Shown: positions 21,863-35,500, counted from the stretch's first letter. The stretch is DNA of 64,000 nt from Scleromitrula shiraiana (GCA_028455995.1 JABELC010000006.1:1364001-1428000); one strand, 5' to 3'. The notes: generated by a model not told the origin, from the sequence alone. A program made the numbers and translations.

Positions 21863-23044
21863 CCCACGACTTGACCTTTGATATGAGTCTGCTCGAACAC
21901 TGTCGAAACAAATAAAGAGTACTGACTCGCTTCTTATGAAGGTCATACATATCATATTGTGCAACAGTCATAACAACATCGATAATCACATCAATATTCA
22001 AATGTACTCTCGACATTTATTTATTCATAAGAAGAACAATAATATTCATATCCATATTTTCTCTCGTCACTCATTTAAATCACAACAAGAACAAGAACAA
22101 TAACAATAACATCAATATCACATTTTCCTCTCGTCACTCCTTTAGCTAGAATAGAAATAACAATAATAATGACAATAACATCCATATCCATATCCATTCA
22201 CTTCATCTATTTTCACGTACCAAATAAATGCAAATCTCCAAGTGATAAAATAAATAAAATAAACAAACAAACAAATAAATAAACAAACAATCCCAACTAT
22301 CCCCACCCAAAAGTAATTCAAGCGATCGTACACTAGCAACAAGAGTTCTAGACCATATACTCACACCCCATCCCCGACACCCCATCCCCGATATTCCAGC
22401 CCAGCCAAAACGCAACATACTAGTATACTCACTCACTCACCACCACCAGACCACCACACCACCACCACCACCATCTCCAGCGCAACATCCCCATCCAGTC
22501 CAAACGCAACATACTAGTATACTCACTAACTAACTTCCGCCATCCATACCTCCAGCACCGAGTCCACCGCAACGAGTCCACCGCAACGAGTCACCATCTC
22601 AGCTACTAGTCTCACATGTCAGTATTTGACTTCTCTGGAGGGAGTCACAATATGTAAATGGGCTTATCATGTCGTTGCTGCTGCTGCTGCTCTGACACAT
22701 ATTCAGATGTGTGATGTTGGGTGTTCACTTATAGTGGTAGTGAGGATATTTTGGGATTGAAGATTGGAGATTGAAGATTGAAGATTGATGGTGGGTTGAA
22801 ATAGTCAGTCATATATCGATGAATCATTCAAGTTGGTGAGGATTGGAAGTGTATGAAGGTTTGCCTTTTTGCTCTTTTGGTACTTACTCTTATTTATTAT
22901 TTCTTAATATTATTTGTTATTATTTGTTATTATGTATTATTATTTATTCTTATTACTCATTATTTAATATTATCCAAAATCAACATATAAATAAACAAAA
23001 CCCAACACAATAAATCTTCAACAAGTCAAACAAACATCATCATC
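21863..23044. other. spacer between tandem paralogs, with repeats
   Basis: It contains two copies of a flank motif (CTCTCGTCACTC core at 22061 and 22129) that recurs after paralog B. It also holds two copies of AACGCAACATACTAGTATAC, near 22411 and 22504, a GAGTCCACCGCAAC tandem near 22560, and a TTATT-type low-complexity tract before the leader of paralog B. No gene was seen. Confidence 0.5.
22057..22150 (+). repeat. 3'-flank motif, copies 1 and 2
   Basis: CTCTCGTCACTCATTT followed by ATCACAACAAGAAC (copy 1) and TTTTCCTCTCGTCACTCCTT followed by TAGCTAGAA (copy 2) lie downstream of paralog A. Both halves recur downstream of paralog B at 24351-24420, so the duplicated unit extends into the 3' flank. 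Confidence 0.65.
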
Positions 23045-24220
23045 ATGCCTCCTTCCAACCCTCCCTTCAACATATCCGAATTGGCTCAGCTGCCCGATAT
23101 TGACGACTTAACCGAAATTCCCGGTATAGAATTCTATCATGAAATTAGCGCCGATGGTGTTGAAGAGTGGGGATACCGTGATACTAATGGTATGTCCATC
23201 GTAATAGATCACGATGTTCTTTGATACACGAACCAATGAAACTTGAAGCCATTGCTAAAAAAAAAAAAAAATCTATATATAGCAAATGTAGAGAATATAC
23301 TGGCGATTTACGAACAATTAAGAAAGGCAGAAAATTCCCATTATTTTCCCACACTCATGGATAGAGAACCTGACTCGTCCGCGAGAGAACCATCGCTCGC
23401 AGCCGAGAGCGAAAGATCTGGTTCGACCGATGAAGATATCTTTGAGGGTGAAGAATATGAGGGAGAAACATTACTTGTGCAACCACAAACTCCCAAAGAA
23501 ATGACGGGTCCAAGAGCAGGTGCCTGGATAAATTTCCAAGTTAACATTCCTGAAACCAGTATATTTTCACCGGAAAATGCTAGAGCCTCTCTCCCTCAAG
23601 CTGGAGCCAGCCCTCAAACCCCGGATGACCTTCGCAGTGCTGCTCTTCAAAGATTGAGAGACCTCAAACAGGAGGAAAAATTCCTCGATACTCAACGCAG
23701 AAATCTACAGAAAGAGATAAGCAAGGGATATGACGGTATTATTCCATCAGCACAAGTGCAAGGCGCTACCGAGCTCGTGAGTAGGCATTATATGAGGCCA
23801 CAGGCAAAGTTTTTTTTCGATCGAGATTTTGCCGACGTTTTGACATCTGCGATGATAAAGTGGGATTGTTCAATGGCGCAAGTCTTACAACTACCGGGCA
23901 ACTTTTTGCAACATGTAACTTGGGAAATGAACAACAAGAACGTCGAAGGGTGTGAGTGGTATAGCCCAAAACATTGCCTTACCGTTCGTCAATGCATGTT
24001 AATATGGAGGTCAATGTTTGCTCGTACACATGCTCAAAAAATAGCCTTCTGGATAAGAGTTCAACTTTCAAGAACTGCTGCACAATCATCACCAACAAAG
24101 GTTGATGAGGTGCTGAAGATTCGTAGAAATTTTTGGATTGACTTAGGCCAACCAGAGGAAAGTCGAAACAATCAATACTCTTTGACAATGGAGAATTTCT
24201 ACACTCTGGACAACCTATAA
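23045..24220 (+). CDS. uncharacterised protein, tandem paralog B
   Basis: Two exons, 23045-23189 and 23283-24220, joined at DTN|ANVENIL (GTATGT donor, TATAG acceptor after a 14-A run), encode 360 residues. Like paralog A, it has an acidic, Ser/Pro/Glu-rich N-terminal half and a folded C-terminal domain. Matching blocks are MIKWDCSMAQVLQL, MNNKNVEGCEWYSPKHC, and TKVDEVLKIRRNFWIDLG, ending MENFYTLDNL. Intron position (after the first short acidic exon) and phase (1) are the same as in paralog A, which supports descent from one gene. A predicted coiled or charged helix (RDLKQEEKFLDTQRRNLQKE) precedes the domain. Family and function not recognised. Confidence 0.75.
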
Positions 24221-24350
24221 TCGCAAAGATCATAACTTAGTTCGATATGTGAGCCTACTTAATATACCTCTTTGTGTATAATCAGTGCTAACCATATTCT
24301 CATAAGCTCACATCGTACTGTACAATAGTCACAATACCATTAATATTCAA

Positions 24351-24424
24351 TTTTCCTCTCGTCACTCATTTGATCACAACAAGAACGGAAACAACCACCA
24401 AACTCCACAACATTAGCTAGAAAA
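24351..24424 (+). repeat. 3'-flank motif, copy 3
   Basis: TTTTCCTCTCGTCACTCATT then TGATCACAACAAGAAC, and 30 bases later TTAGCTAGAA, downstream of paralog B. It matches the motif after paralog A. Confidence 0.65.
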
Positions 24425-25663
24425 GATATCTACCAGAACTATGGGTAGAAATCTAGGAATGAACGAATGGTTCTGGAGTTTCAGGAGTTGTTATACCCAC
24501 AATGCGTCGCTTTTGGCTATCAAGCTAGTCTTATATATTTAACCAAATAATAGCTTGTTTCCGCAAATACAGTTCATGATGAGATTGATTTTGTGACTGT
24601 AATTGTGAGTGTAGATATTTATGCCCTTCGTAGATGATATTTCTTGACGCTGGGTTTGTTGCGACGACGAGGACTTCCTCGGACTGATTTTCGTGGCTGA
24701 AGATCAATGAAGTTTTCTTGCACCTATACAAGGAATTTATCCATACTACTGGAAGATTGGTACTAATGATATCGATACTGCAAAAATCATCAAATACATC
24801 AGAACCATCATCAATAAAATACAAACAAGAAATCCAAACTCTCGGAATCTTCTTAAAATGAAAAAATAAACAAAAAGATACAAAAACAACTACTATAGTG
24901 CCAAAACACAACATATCATATCAATCAATCATATCAATCTCTTATAACAACACAGAGTACAAGAATAAGAACAACAAACAATAAACAATATCGGGTCAGG
25001 TCCCCTGACACGCCGCCTCTTCTTTATGATCTTTTTTTATTTTAATAATATTGTTGGATCACATGTTAGATCACATGTTTTAAAAAGCTTGTTCAAAAGC
25101 TTAAATTTTACCCAATCAACTACTTTAAAATATCGATTTTAATCAATCATTTATGTTAAAAAAGTGCCAAGATTCTTCCAAGGCGCTAGTAAAATCACCC
25201 TTGTATCATACCAAAAAAAAAAATGAGTAGACTCGTATAAAACCTCTCTTTTTGTAAAAAGAAGAGGCACAACAAAACCCATGCAATGATAAAAATAGCA
25301 ATTATATATACACCCATACAACAGCTAGCTTCGGAAGAAGAAGAAGAAGAAGAAGAAGAAGAAAAAAAGAGGCAAAGAAAAAAGCAATCTCAAACCTTGC
25401 GACTCCGCTTTATCCGTAGATCTTAATCTAGCAGCCATGGTATATATCATATGTATGTATGTATGTATGTATATATGTATATATAAACCGCGTTCGCATT
25501 GGATCGTTCGGGTCCGGGGGAATAATAAATTGGAGTTTGTATAAATTGGAGTTTGTACGAGTATATATAGATAGATAGGTGTGGTTTTCATAATATCTGA
25601 TTACTGATAACCCGATTGCGGATAAATCATAAGATGGAGAGAGATGAGAATGCTGATGGATGG

Positions 25664-25700
<37 letters not shown>

Positions 25701-28404
25701 TGGTGATGATGATGTCGTATTCTTGACTGCTAGCTTGCAAGCCATATCTATAGTATCGTATCGTATCGTATATCGTATCTGCGGGGTACGTATATATATA
25801 CATACATATATACATACATACATACATCCATCCATCCATAGATAACTTATCAACCATCCAACACCCGCGATCAATTCGGTGTTATTATTGGAGAAGGGTG
25901 AATTCCCCCCTTACCCTACAGGAAGAGAAGCAAAAAACTCGATACGAAGCAGGAAGAATTATGAATATGATTTGTGCAATGTTTACGAGTGCAGGATGGC
26001 GCGTGCATATAAGATGAATAATTAAATAAGCTTTTGGCTGATGGGAGTGGATGGTTATGGTTAGTGCCACACACGTATGCAGCCAGCGCGGCAAGGCAGG
26101 AAGGAAGGAAGGAAGGAAGGAAGGAAGGAAGGAAGGGAGAAGTTAAAAAAAAAAAAAAGACAAAATGGGAAGTGTGTATAATCGGTGGTTGGGAGTTATT
26201 ATTATGTATTTTGAATGGATATATTGGGGGGGGGATTGATGATGTTTGTTATATGGATTATGAATTAATGGATGAATGGATGAATGAAGGATTGAAGGAA
26301 TGAATTAATGGATGAATGAATAAATGAATGCATAATAAATACTACTACCGGTAGCGTGCGTGTGTAGCTACTTAGATGCGGGTAGATTTCAGGACTAGGA
26401 ACTACTGTGTGAGGATTAGGAAGTGAAGAGGTACGTATGTGCGTAGTAGATTGTGATCTTCAGGTACTAACTAACTACTATGGATATGAACTCAATTGAT
26501 GGAATTATATTGAAGCATATTGGAAATTTGGAAATATGGAAATTTGGAGATTTGATGGACGGGAGAAGACCCTTCATTTATTTTTTTATATGAAGTCATT
26601 ATGCTGGAATTATGTAAGTGTGTAGTAAGTACTTCCGTACTTGTGGTTTAGATATAGGGGATCTTTCTCTTTTTCTTCATCTATGGTGGATGGGTGATTT
26701 TAGGGTACTATATATTTTTACTACATCGTGCAGTTTGTATAACTTACGTTACTTCCCATACAGTAGCTAGAATACCTTCAATTCTCGTCCTAGATACTAG
26801 TACTTGCGTACTGCTAATGTACATACTAACCACTAGCTACATATCCCATCGTACTATCCCATCGTACTATCCCATCGTACTACCCCATCCCTTGTACAGC
26901 TGAGATACACTTATTACGACTTTAGCACTCTTGCCCCGTCTCAAACCCAAGAAGTCTCCATAAATTCGTCTTAATTTCATATAATTTCGTACATTTAAGA
27001 TTCTTAAGTCCATTTCATACATCAATATCAACTATTTCCCATCTTCTCCACTCTTGGCCCCTGGGCTTGCGCACCAAGTATATTCTTAGTCAGGAACTAG
27101 CCACACTGGTAGGATTCTGAACTAGGGTTATGGTGAATACGATTGGATAATCTGGGTAATAACGATTTTCTTGAGATGAACCGAAACTTTGATGACTGCG
27201 GGTTTTTTTTTTCTTTTTGGTGTGGCTTTGGTTCAATATCGTGTTCTTGGACCTTTTTCTTTTGTCCGTTTTTCCGCCTTTGCTTTTCCGTTGCTTGGAC
27301 TTGAGACCGTTTATGAAGGCGGGATACTTACCTACGTTATGTTACGAATTGGATTGGAAATCGAAAATTGGAATTGAAATCGATTGATCGATCGATGGAT
27401 TGATTGATTGATTTGATATCAATAGAGATCCGAAAAGAGAAGGCATGTTTGTGACATGACATTGTATGCGATATGCGAAAATGAAATAGATAAATGGATG
27501 GAACCGATATTGACATTCACATTGACACAGACACAGGCATAGACACAGACACAGACACATATATAGAATATACACGCCATGGAATTGATAATGTTGATTG
27601 GAAGAGAGACTGATGTACACACGGAGTACGATACAGTACATACATTAACCTAATGAATAATGAATCTAGGATGGTTTGTGGATCAATTTCTCCATATAAT
27701 ACGTGGAGGCTGGGTAATATTTGAAATGAAAAGAATAAAATAAAATAAAATAATAATAATATCGAAAATCTTTGGCATCTGTAGTAACCTCTTGAATTTT
27801 CTCGATTTCTTCTCTCTCTCTTACCCAAGTGAATGAATATCAACTTCAATCACGGTACTCTCTTAAATAACTCTCAGGCTATTAATTCAAGGTATAGACG
27901 AACACACGAATACACTGAACACGGAAACCGAGATAATTATAACAGGCTTGAATATAGTGTATTGAAATTACTATATTACTAAATTTAATTATATAATTTT
28001 TTATATAAACTCTATTATATTAATATTATTTTAACTTGAATTGCTTTTTTGATACTTTTTTGATCATACTTCTCAACCTTATTCAACCTTCAAGTTATTC
28101 AACTATGCTTTTATATCTAGTATTATTTCATCATGATATACAGTATAATATTTAATTTTTTGCTAAATTGAAAATACTCTATACTCTATACTCTATACTC
28201 TATACTCTATACTCTATACTCTATACTCTAATAATATAGAACCTACTAAGACCGAATTACAACCTTTTTTTCCTATCTCTACCCAATCAATTCAACCTCA
28301 ATAAACTCTTACCTAGGTACTAAAAACTACTAACTACTTGTAATAACTAATAATAAAAATAAAATCATATCAATCACATCACCTTCCTTTCCCGCTTTCT
28401 ATCC

Positions 28405-28436
<32 letters not shown>

Positions 28437-29321
28437 CTCTCTCTCTTTGTCTTTCTCTGTCTCTCTCTCTACTCTTTCTATTATTACTCTACTCTCTCTT
28501 TTCTTGTTATTCTTCACGTTCTTCTTTTTTCTTACTAAACTCCACATTTACAACCCTAACTACTTTCTCTTCTTAATCCTCTTCTTGTCTATCCTCCTCT
28601 TTTTCCTATTCCGTATTAAGTCTTTTTTTTTTCTTTTTCTTTTTTTTCCCTATCAAGGGTTCTTCATCTTCTCTTCTTCCTTTTCCTCTCTTCTCCTCTT
28701 TCTCTCGTTTACTACTACTACTACCTACTACTACTACTACCTACTACTACAATACGATACTACTCACACTCAATTACCCACACACCACACACCACTACCA
28801 CCACCACTAACCACCACTACCACCACTACCACCACTACCCTACCTCACTCTTTTTTTTTTCTCTCTGCCTCCCTCTCCTTCCTTAAACCTCCAATTTACA
28901 TTCGTTTCCATCACAAATTTCAAGTTCCAAGAGGGCAGGTTCTTTACATCTCTTGGTAAAATATCAAAATTGAAAACAGTGAAATGGCTGGTATCGCTGT
29001 TTTGAGATGACGAATTGGATTTCGTTTGAAATTGAATTAATTAATAACTGGGTTGATTGATAAAAAGATTGATTTACAATTATTCCTCTTCAAATAGGGA
29101 TATCTTGATTGATATTCTCTACTTTTTTACCCCGTTTGCAATCCCACATTCCCACCGATTCTTCCGAAAACATTCCGCTGATGGGTTTGATAGCAACAGT
29201 TGAGACATAATTGCTCTCTGTTACATCACGATCTTGATTTTTTTTTAAATATTAAAAAGTCGTCCAACTGGAGATTTATTCTCCTCGAAGCTCGAAGAAA
29301 GAAAAGAGAAAAAAAAAATTA
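24425..29321. other. long low-complexity intergenic region
   Basis: About 4.9 kb without a supportable gene. Microsatellites seen: GAA at about 25334-25361; GAT/ATG at about 25658-25713; ATAC/CATC near 25790-25840; GGAA at about 26097-26137; a 13-bp CCCATCGTACTAT repeat at about 26844-26887; TACTCTA at 28173-28230; CTAT at 28402-28435; and long CT-rich tracts at 28380-28700. The segment 27960-28150 is AT-rich. The CT-rich tracts near the right end look like a fungal promoter/leader, so much of this may be the regulatory region of the WSC gene. Confidence 0.55.
28173..28230. repeat. seven-base tandem repeat (TACTCTA)n, about 8 copies
   Basis: Perfect tandem copies of a heptamer in the upstream region of the WSC gene. 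Confidence 0.9.
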
Positions 29322-30756
29322 ATGTCAATAAATATGGTTCCGTTGGTACAAGATTTCTATCGGCTCGCAGTCGCTGCGATTTTGGTGGCTACTACTATTC
29401 AATATGTCAATGGTCTTGATATAGAATATTGCTCCAGTTTTAATACTGCAAGCACAAATTCGAGTAAGTCTTAGTCAACCAAGCTTGTTAACTACTTATC
29501 ATCTAGATAAAGTATTAACCTATTACCTCTGCAGACTCCTCCATCTACCAATCCGACGGTCTATGTTACGATTTCTGTCTTGACGATTATGCCTTTGCAG
29601 TGTTACAAGGAGAGAATTGTTGGTGTTCGAATTATGTTCCGGGAACTACCACATCGACTAGCAATTGTGCAAAGCCATGTCCTGGGTACCCTTCTGATAC
29701 TTGTGGTGGAGACGATACATTTGGGTACATCTCATTGACATTATCACCATCTGGGACGAAAGCTGCTTCAACTAAAGCTTCATCTACTTCGGTTAGTACG
29801 AATCCACCATGAATATACCTATCCTCGCGTTTGTTCTCTTTTATTTGATAGCGTATTGTTATCTGTTGTCAGTTGTTGCATTCTGCCTATATTGGCAACC
29901 AATTTGACTTTGTACCCTTAATAGGTAACTACTTCGAGCTCGATTTCTGATCCTGTGACAACTACTGTCACAGAGTCATTAACAACTTCATCTGTATGAT
30001 TTTTTCTTTGGTCCGATTTGTTTGAGAATAGATTGGCAAATGAATACGATGACGTTAATGATTGATGCTAATTCATTACTATAGCCCGCTAAAAGTACAT
30101 CAAGTACCCCTTCCACCACATCTGCTGCTCAAACTACAACTTTACAAACATCTACTTCATCCGATGCCGGTACTAGTTCTACATGGACTCCGACTCCAGT
30201 TGTATCTCTCGAAACAATTACAGGACAAGTACGTACTGTTACAGTAACTCCCACGACACCACCCAATGGAGCAAGTGTGGCATCAGTTTCGGCGAGTCCT
30301 AAGAGTGGATTATCTACCGGAGGGGCAGTCGGTCTTACAATTGGATTGGTAGCTTTGGTTGCTATAATTGCAGGTATTACATACTTCTGTATAAGGAAGA
30401 GACGACAAGAAAAGGCCGAAGAATACAATGCTGTCAACAGTCGAAGAGAAAGCCTAGCCGGAGGATTAGCTGGACCAATTCCATCTAGAACGATGAGTGA
30501 GAATTCAAGATTTGTTCTCGGTACCGATGGTAGACGTGTTGTGGAGACATGGGAAAACGATATACATACACCAGGATCAAGGAAGAGTCAATTGATGCCT
30601 GTAGATCCAAGATTGGATCCTTTCGCTCCCGTATATCAACGTGGAGAAAATAAAAGCCGAGAAAGTTTCAATACCATCCGGGATGATCACGATTATTCTA
30701 GGCGTGTTCATCAACAAGGACCAATACTTCGAGCTACCAACCCGGATCCCGATTAA
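29322..30756 (+). CDS. WSC-domain cell-wall stress sensor, single-pass membrane protein
   Basis: Four exons (29322-29463, 29535-29791, 29925-29993, 30085-30756) join in frame to give 379 residues. The order is that of yeast Wsc sensors. A signal peptide (core AVAAILVATTIQYVNG) comes first. A WSC domain with eight cysteines follows, containing GLCYDFC, ENCWCSNY, NCAKPCPG and DTCGG. Next is a Ser/Thr-rich, presumably O-mannosylated stalk. A transmembrane helix lies near residues 234-257 (GLTIGLVALVAIIAGITYF). The cytoplasmic tail starts with the stop-transfer RKRRQEK and holds SRRES and RTMSENSRF phosphosite-like motifs. Such proteins report wall stress through Rho1 to the cell-wall-integrity kinases. 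Exon 3 encodes only Ser/Thr-rich stalk and could be alternatively spliced without frame change (69 bp). Confidence 0.88.
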
Positions 30757-32405
30757 TACTTTTCGATTGATACTTTTTCCTTTCTGTCTTCGCATACGAA
30801 ATCATGAAAATTGTTTTTTTCTCTCTTTTAAAATATACAGAATTTGCACGCTTTCGCCAAAGATTTAGGTGAGCGTGAGGCGTTTTCAGCGATTCATCTC
30901 AGATAATACACTCCACAAGAAGATGGAGGTTAATTGAAAAGTCTGACCCATCGATATCTCGAACGAGGTATTTGCATCAAATCAAGTATGCCTTGCCAAA
31001 ATTTACCATTGGCAACTTCCGACTTGGCTACAAGCATCACAGATGTATTTGATGCAAGGATCTTCAATAATTCTTATTTTTTCAACTTTTCGATCTTTTC
31101 TTTTCAGAAACAAACTGTATCCATAGATTTCACACGCATACGCGACATCACTTACTGTTTATGTTGGATTGGATGAGATTTTCCAATTGTTAACATGACA
31201 TGGAATTACATACTCTTTGGGATGGATAGGGGTGGATAGGATGGGATGGGATATATTCGGGGGTCAACAATTGCACATACGCGGTGCTAGCAGATAATAT
31301 TTGGGATGAAACTGGAGTGGAGGTGGGGAGAATGTGATGATTAGTTGGGGGAAATAACATAGGTTGGGTTGATGGGATTTGTACATAGGTATGCATGGTG
31401 AGGGAATGGGTATATGGATTGGGAAGGATGGATGGAAGTTTATAAAGAAAACATGGATTCGGCTCGGCTTATGGGAAAGGAGAATAAAAGAAAATACTAG
31501 CCAAGCTAATCTACTTGCTGGATTTTGCTAGCGTGTTTTTTGTAGATGGATTATTGATGGTTGTTGGTTGATGGGTGGAATACATGGGTCGATGGGATTG
31601 TGGATTCTTGGGTGGCGGGCTGCTATTATATGGGGGGATCAATGAACATATTCATCTTTCATTTGGAAATTGTGTGCTTGTGGATTTGGTGAATTATGTG
31701 ATTGAGCTTTTGAGGGGTTTTGGATTTGGGGTTATGATTTGTGATTTGTGGTTGTTGGTTTGAATGAATGAATGGGTTGAGGTTGATTGGGAAGAGTATG
31801 GTATGTATTGTGATAAAGTGGGATCAGATGAGATGATATCAGATGGAATGAGATGATATCAGATGGAATGAGATGAGATGAGATGAGATGGGATGGGATG
31901 AGATGAATAAATACCATGTACCCTACCTAAGTGGGGCGTGCTATGAACTTTAAAATGGGATGAGGATGATGTGGGGGAGAGTAAATGGGATGTGGAAGTA
32001 TTGTTTGATTGTTTGATTGATATGGTATGTGAGATGAGATGGGATGAGATGGGATGAGATGGGATGAGATGGGATGAGATGTATGTTTCTAGGATAGGAT
32101 AGGACGGCTATGTTATAGGCGGGGTAGGTAGGTAGGTAGGTAGGTGGATAGGTGAGTAGGTAAGTAAGTAAGTAGGTAGGTGGATAGGTGAGTAGAGTAG
32201 AGTAGAGGGTGGGAGGAATGGATGGGGATGGTGAGTTTATGAGTTTGTGAGTTTGTGAGTTTATGAGTTGGGGTGGTAGGGGGTAGGGTTGTTGTTTTTT
32301 TTTGGTGTTGTGTTTTTATTGTGTTTATTATTATTGTTTTAACTTCTAACTTATGCTGCTATGCTATGCTGTTGATTAAGCTATACTGCCAATGTTTATT
32401 AATTC
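30757..32405. other. intergenic, minisatellite-rich
   Basis: It holds the 3' UTR of the WSC gene, then purine-rich simple sequence: a 20-bp AGATGATATCAGATGGAATG duplication at about 31831-31870, a GGGATGAGAT 10-bp tandem at about 32036-32080, and GTAG/GGTAGGTA tracts at about 32126-32200. No gene was supported. Confidence 0.55.
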
Positions 32406-32410
32406 ATTAC

Positions 32411-32570
32411 TATGGTTTTACTTCGGTTTAAATCATACAATTATAATACTATAATTTATATTTGATATTCTTATTATTTATTTATTTATGGTATAGATTA
32501 TTAGATTGTATATATATACGATTGTGGTTATGTATTTGTCATGTGTTACTTTATGATCTATATTTTAATA
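32411..32570 (-). repeat. left LTR, 160 bp
   Basis: It shares with the right LTR the blocks TTTGATATTCTTATTATTTA, TATATATACGA and GATCTATAT in the same order and spacing. Differences are almost all C/T or G/A. Confidence 0.85.
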
Positions 32571-35500
32571 TTGGTATTATTTAAAAAAAAAAAAAAATTA
32601 AACTAAATTTATTATATATTGTAGTATTATCTTTCTTTATTTCTCTATAAAATAGATCAAAAGGTTGAAATGTATATAAATAATATAATAAAAAAAAGTA
32701 TTATTTAAAATCGTAATCGCCATTGTTTTTATAGACATTGTTTTTAAAAGGGTTATTTTTGGATTAGAATAATAATATCCCAATGATTTTAATAAATATC
32801 ATTATTCTTTGCATCTTTTCTATATTAGTTCTTTATGCCCTTGTATCTTCTATATTAATTCCTTATGCCATTATATCTTTCTTGTCGTATTTTTCCTATC
32901 GTATTTTTCCTATCATAATATACTAATGTACCATATAAGCTAATTTATAATAAATACCAGTTTGAACGATCATAATTTATTTTACCAAATAAATAAAGTG
33001 ATTTATTCGCGTTCAACTTATTTCTTCATATCGATATTGACTTTATTAATATCAATAAAATCTTTAAAAACAATGCAAAGCTTCAATTTTGTTATTACAT
33101 CAATAAGATTTATATTACCAACGATTTATTTGATTTTTGTGATTTTTTTATATTTATATAACTAACGAATAAAAACCAGATTGATTATTAAATATTTTTT
33201 TTAAAAAATGTTGAGTCTGATTAAATATTTATAAAAAGATTTTGAATTAATATAAATTATGAAAAATATAAAGTCAATCATAATTTTTTTATTGATTAAT
33301 TGATTTATGATTTTATTAATATTAGATTTAATCATAGCAATAATATCAAATCTATATTTTATTTTATATAATTTTAAAATAAAAACACTTTATATAACTC
33401 ATTTGTATTTAATAAAGGATTAATGAATAATATTTATATTATTGTTTTTGTTAATAAATATTATAACAAAATCGATTTAAAAAAAAAAAATTAATATTAT
33501 TTATAAAGTTTATATCGATAAAATAGATTATTTATAATAATTCTATCTTAAAAAAAACAAATATAAAACTACAATTGAAATTGTTAATTTGTTATTAAAT
33601 ATGCTTGTTAAAAATGTTTATATTATTTTCAATTAAGTTAATAATTTAAACTATATATAATAAATTGAATAATACTTTTAATTAATAAACGTTTATAATA
33701 TATATATCGCAAATTTATTAAATAATATATTATTCTTTTAAAAAAACATTTTTTTTGATTTTTATATATAATTTAAAATTAATAAAGAAATGGTTTATGA
33801 AGTGAAGTTTGTTATATTATCATTTTTAAATGAATATAATTATATTATTTTTATCGATATGAATTAAAACGCTATTAAATTCAAAAAAGAAATTAATTGT
33901 TAATTGCTTTTATATTTTTAAAAAATAATCTTTTTTCTTGATTTAAACTTTTTTTTTATCTATAAATTCTTTATTAATAAAAATAAAAATATTATCAATT
34001 TATAATTTAATCATATCTAATTTTTTATTTTTATCAATATAGAATAAATAATTATTAGATAAAAAAAAGATTATTTTAAAAACTTTTATATAATGATTAT
34101 AATATGTAAAATATTAATAGTTTCTTGATTTTATAATGTTATAAAGCAAATATACAATTTTAAAGATTGTATCTAATTTGAAATCTATTTTTAATAGAAA
34201 TTTGATATAAAACATGTGAATTAAAGATATTTTTAATTAAATATATATTTATAATATATTGTGAAAATATAATTAGATATATTAATATATATTCTATAAA
34301 ATTATAAAATAAAGTATAGTTCTATAATTAATATATTAAATAATAAAGAATTTTATTAAAACTATTTTTTTGCTTTTATTATTATAACCTTAAATTATTA
34401 ATTTAAACTTCTCGAATACCTTTAATATATCTTCGTTTTTGATAAAATTAACAAATTTATTATAAAAGATTCGGGTATTTTTTAATATATCACTTTCTTT
34501 AACAACTTTAAATATTTCTTTCTCTAATAAACTATCTATTTCTTTTTTATAAAATAAACGAAATTGATTTATAATTAATAAAGAATTTATAATAATATAT
34601 ATATTAAAAATATTTTTAATAATATAATTATTATTATTATTATTATCAAAGCATATTTGATTATATTTTAAAATTTGTTTTCAATAAAAAATCTCGATTA
34701 TTAACTTTAAGTGCAAAATTAGAATAAAAACTAGATTAGGAATAAATTTCTTGTTTAATATACAAATATTTTTTTTTAATTAAAATGTTTTTAAATTGTT
34801 AAAGTCTTTATCATTAATTAAATTTAAAATAAAATTTCTTATTAATAAAAAATTAATTATATTGTTAAATAATTCATTAAATATTTTGAGCTTTTTTTTA
34901 TATAATTTTACTAAAATACTTTTGAATTCTTTATCAAAATTATTTATTTTAACTATGTATATTTAACCTTCTATTTTAATAAGTTTATATAGTTTATCCT
35001 AAATGCCTTTTTTTAATAAATAAAAACTAAAAATCTGAGTTCGAAATTATGCAAATAAAATATAGATAATCTATTATATTAATATAAAGCATTTATTATT
35101 ATATATTTAGTATATTTTTTTTATATTTTATTTATTATGTTATTGATTATAATAATATATTATAAAATAGATAAAATAAAAAAATCAAAAAATATTAAAT
35201 AAAAAAATGCATCAAATACTAATAATATAAAAATAAAACTATTTAAATCAACAATATTATTAACAATTTTAATAACTATTTATAATCTTATATCTTTATT
35301 GATTCTTTTAATACCTTTAAATTTTTTAATAATAATTATATATATTTATCAAATTATTTTATAATAATATTCGATTATTCCAATAAAATAATAAATTTTA
35401 ATAAATATACATTTAATTTTAATTATAATTATATAAACATTATCAATAAAATCTTTTCCTATAAAATGAATTTCTTAATCATAAACAATTAGCTCAAAAA

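Noticed and set aside
25013..25285. Possible small MITE with GCCTCTTCTTT ends, or solo LTR starting TGTTGG
   Set aside because: Inverted match is only about 11 bp, made of common CT/GA sequence, and no target duplication or second LTR copy is seen.
28447..28959. 170-codon plus-strand open frame rich in Leu/Phe/Ser
   Set aside because: It is the translation of a CT-rich simple-sequence tract and has no real protein character.
31830..32200. Regular short repeats that could suggest a CRISPR-like array
   Set aside because: Plain tandem minisatellites without spacers of constant size, in a eukaryotic genome.
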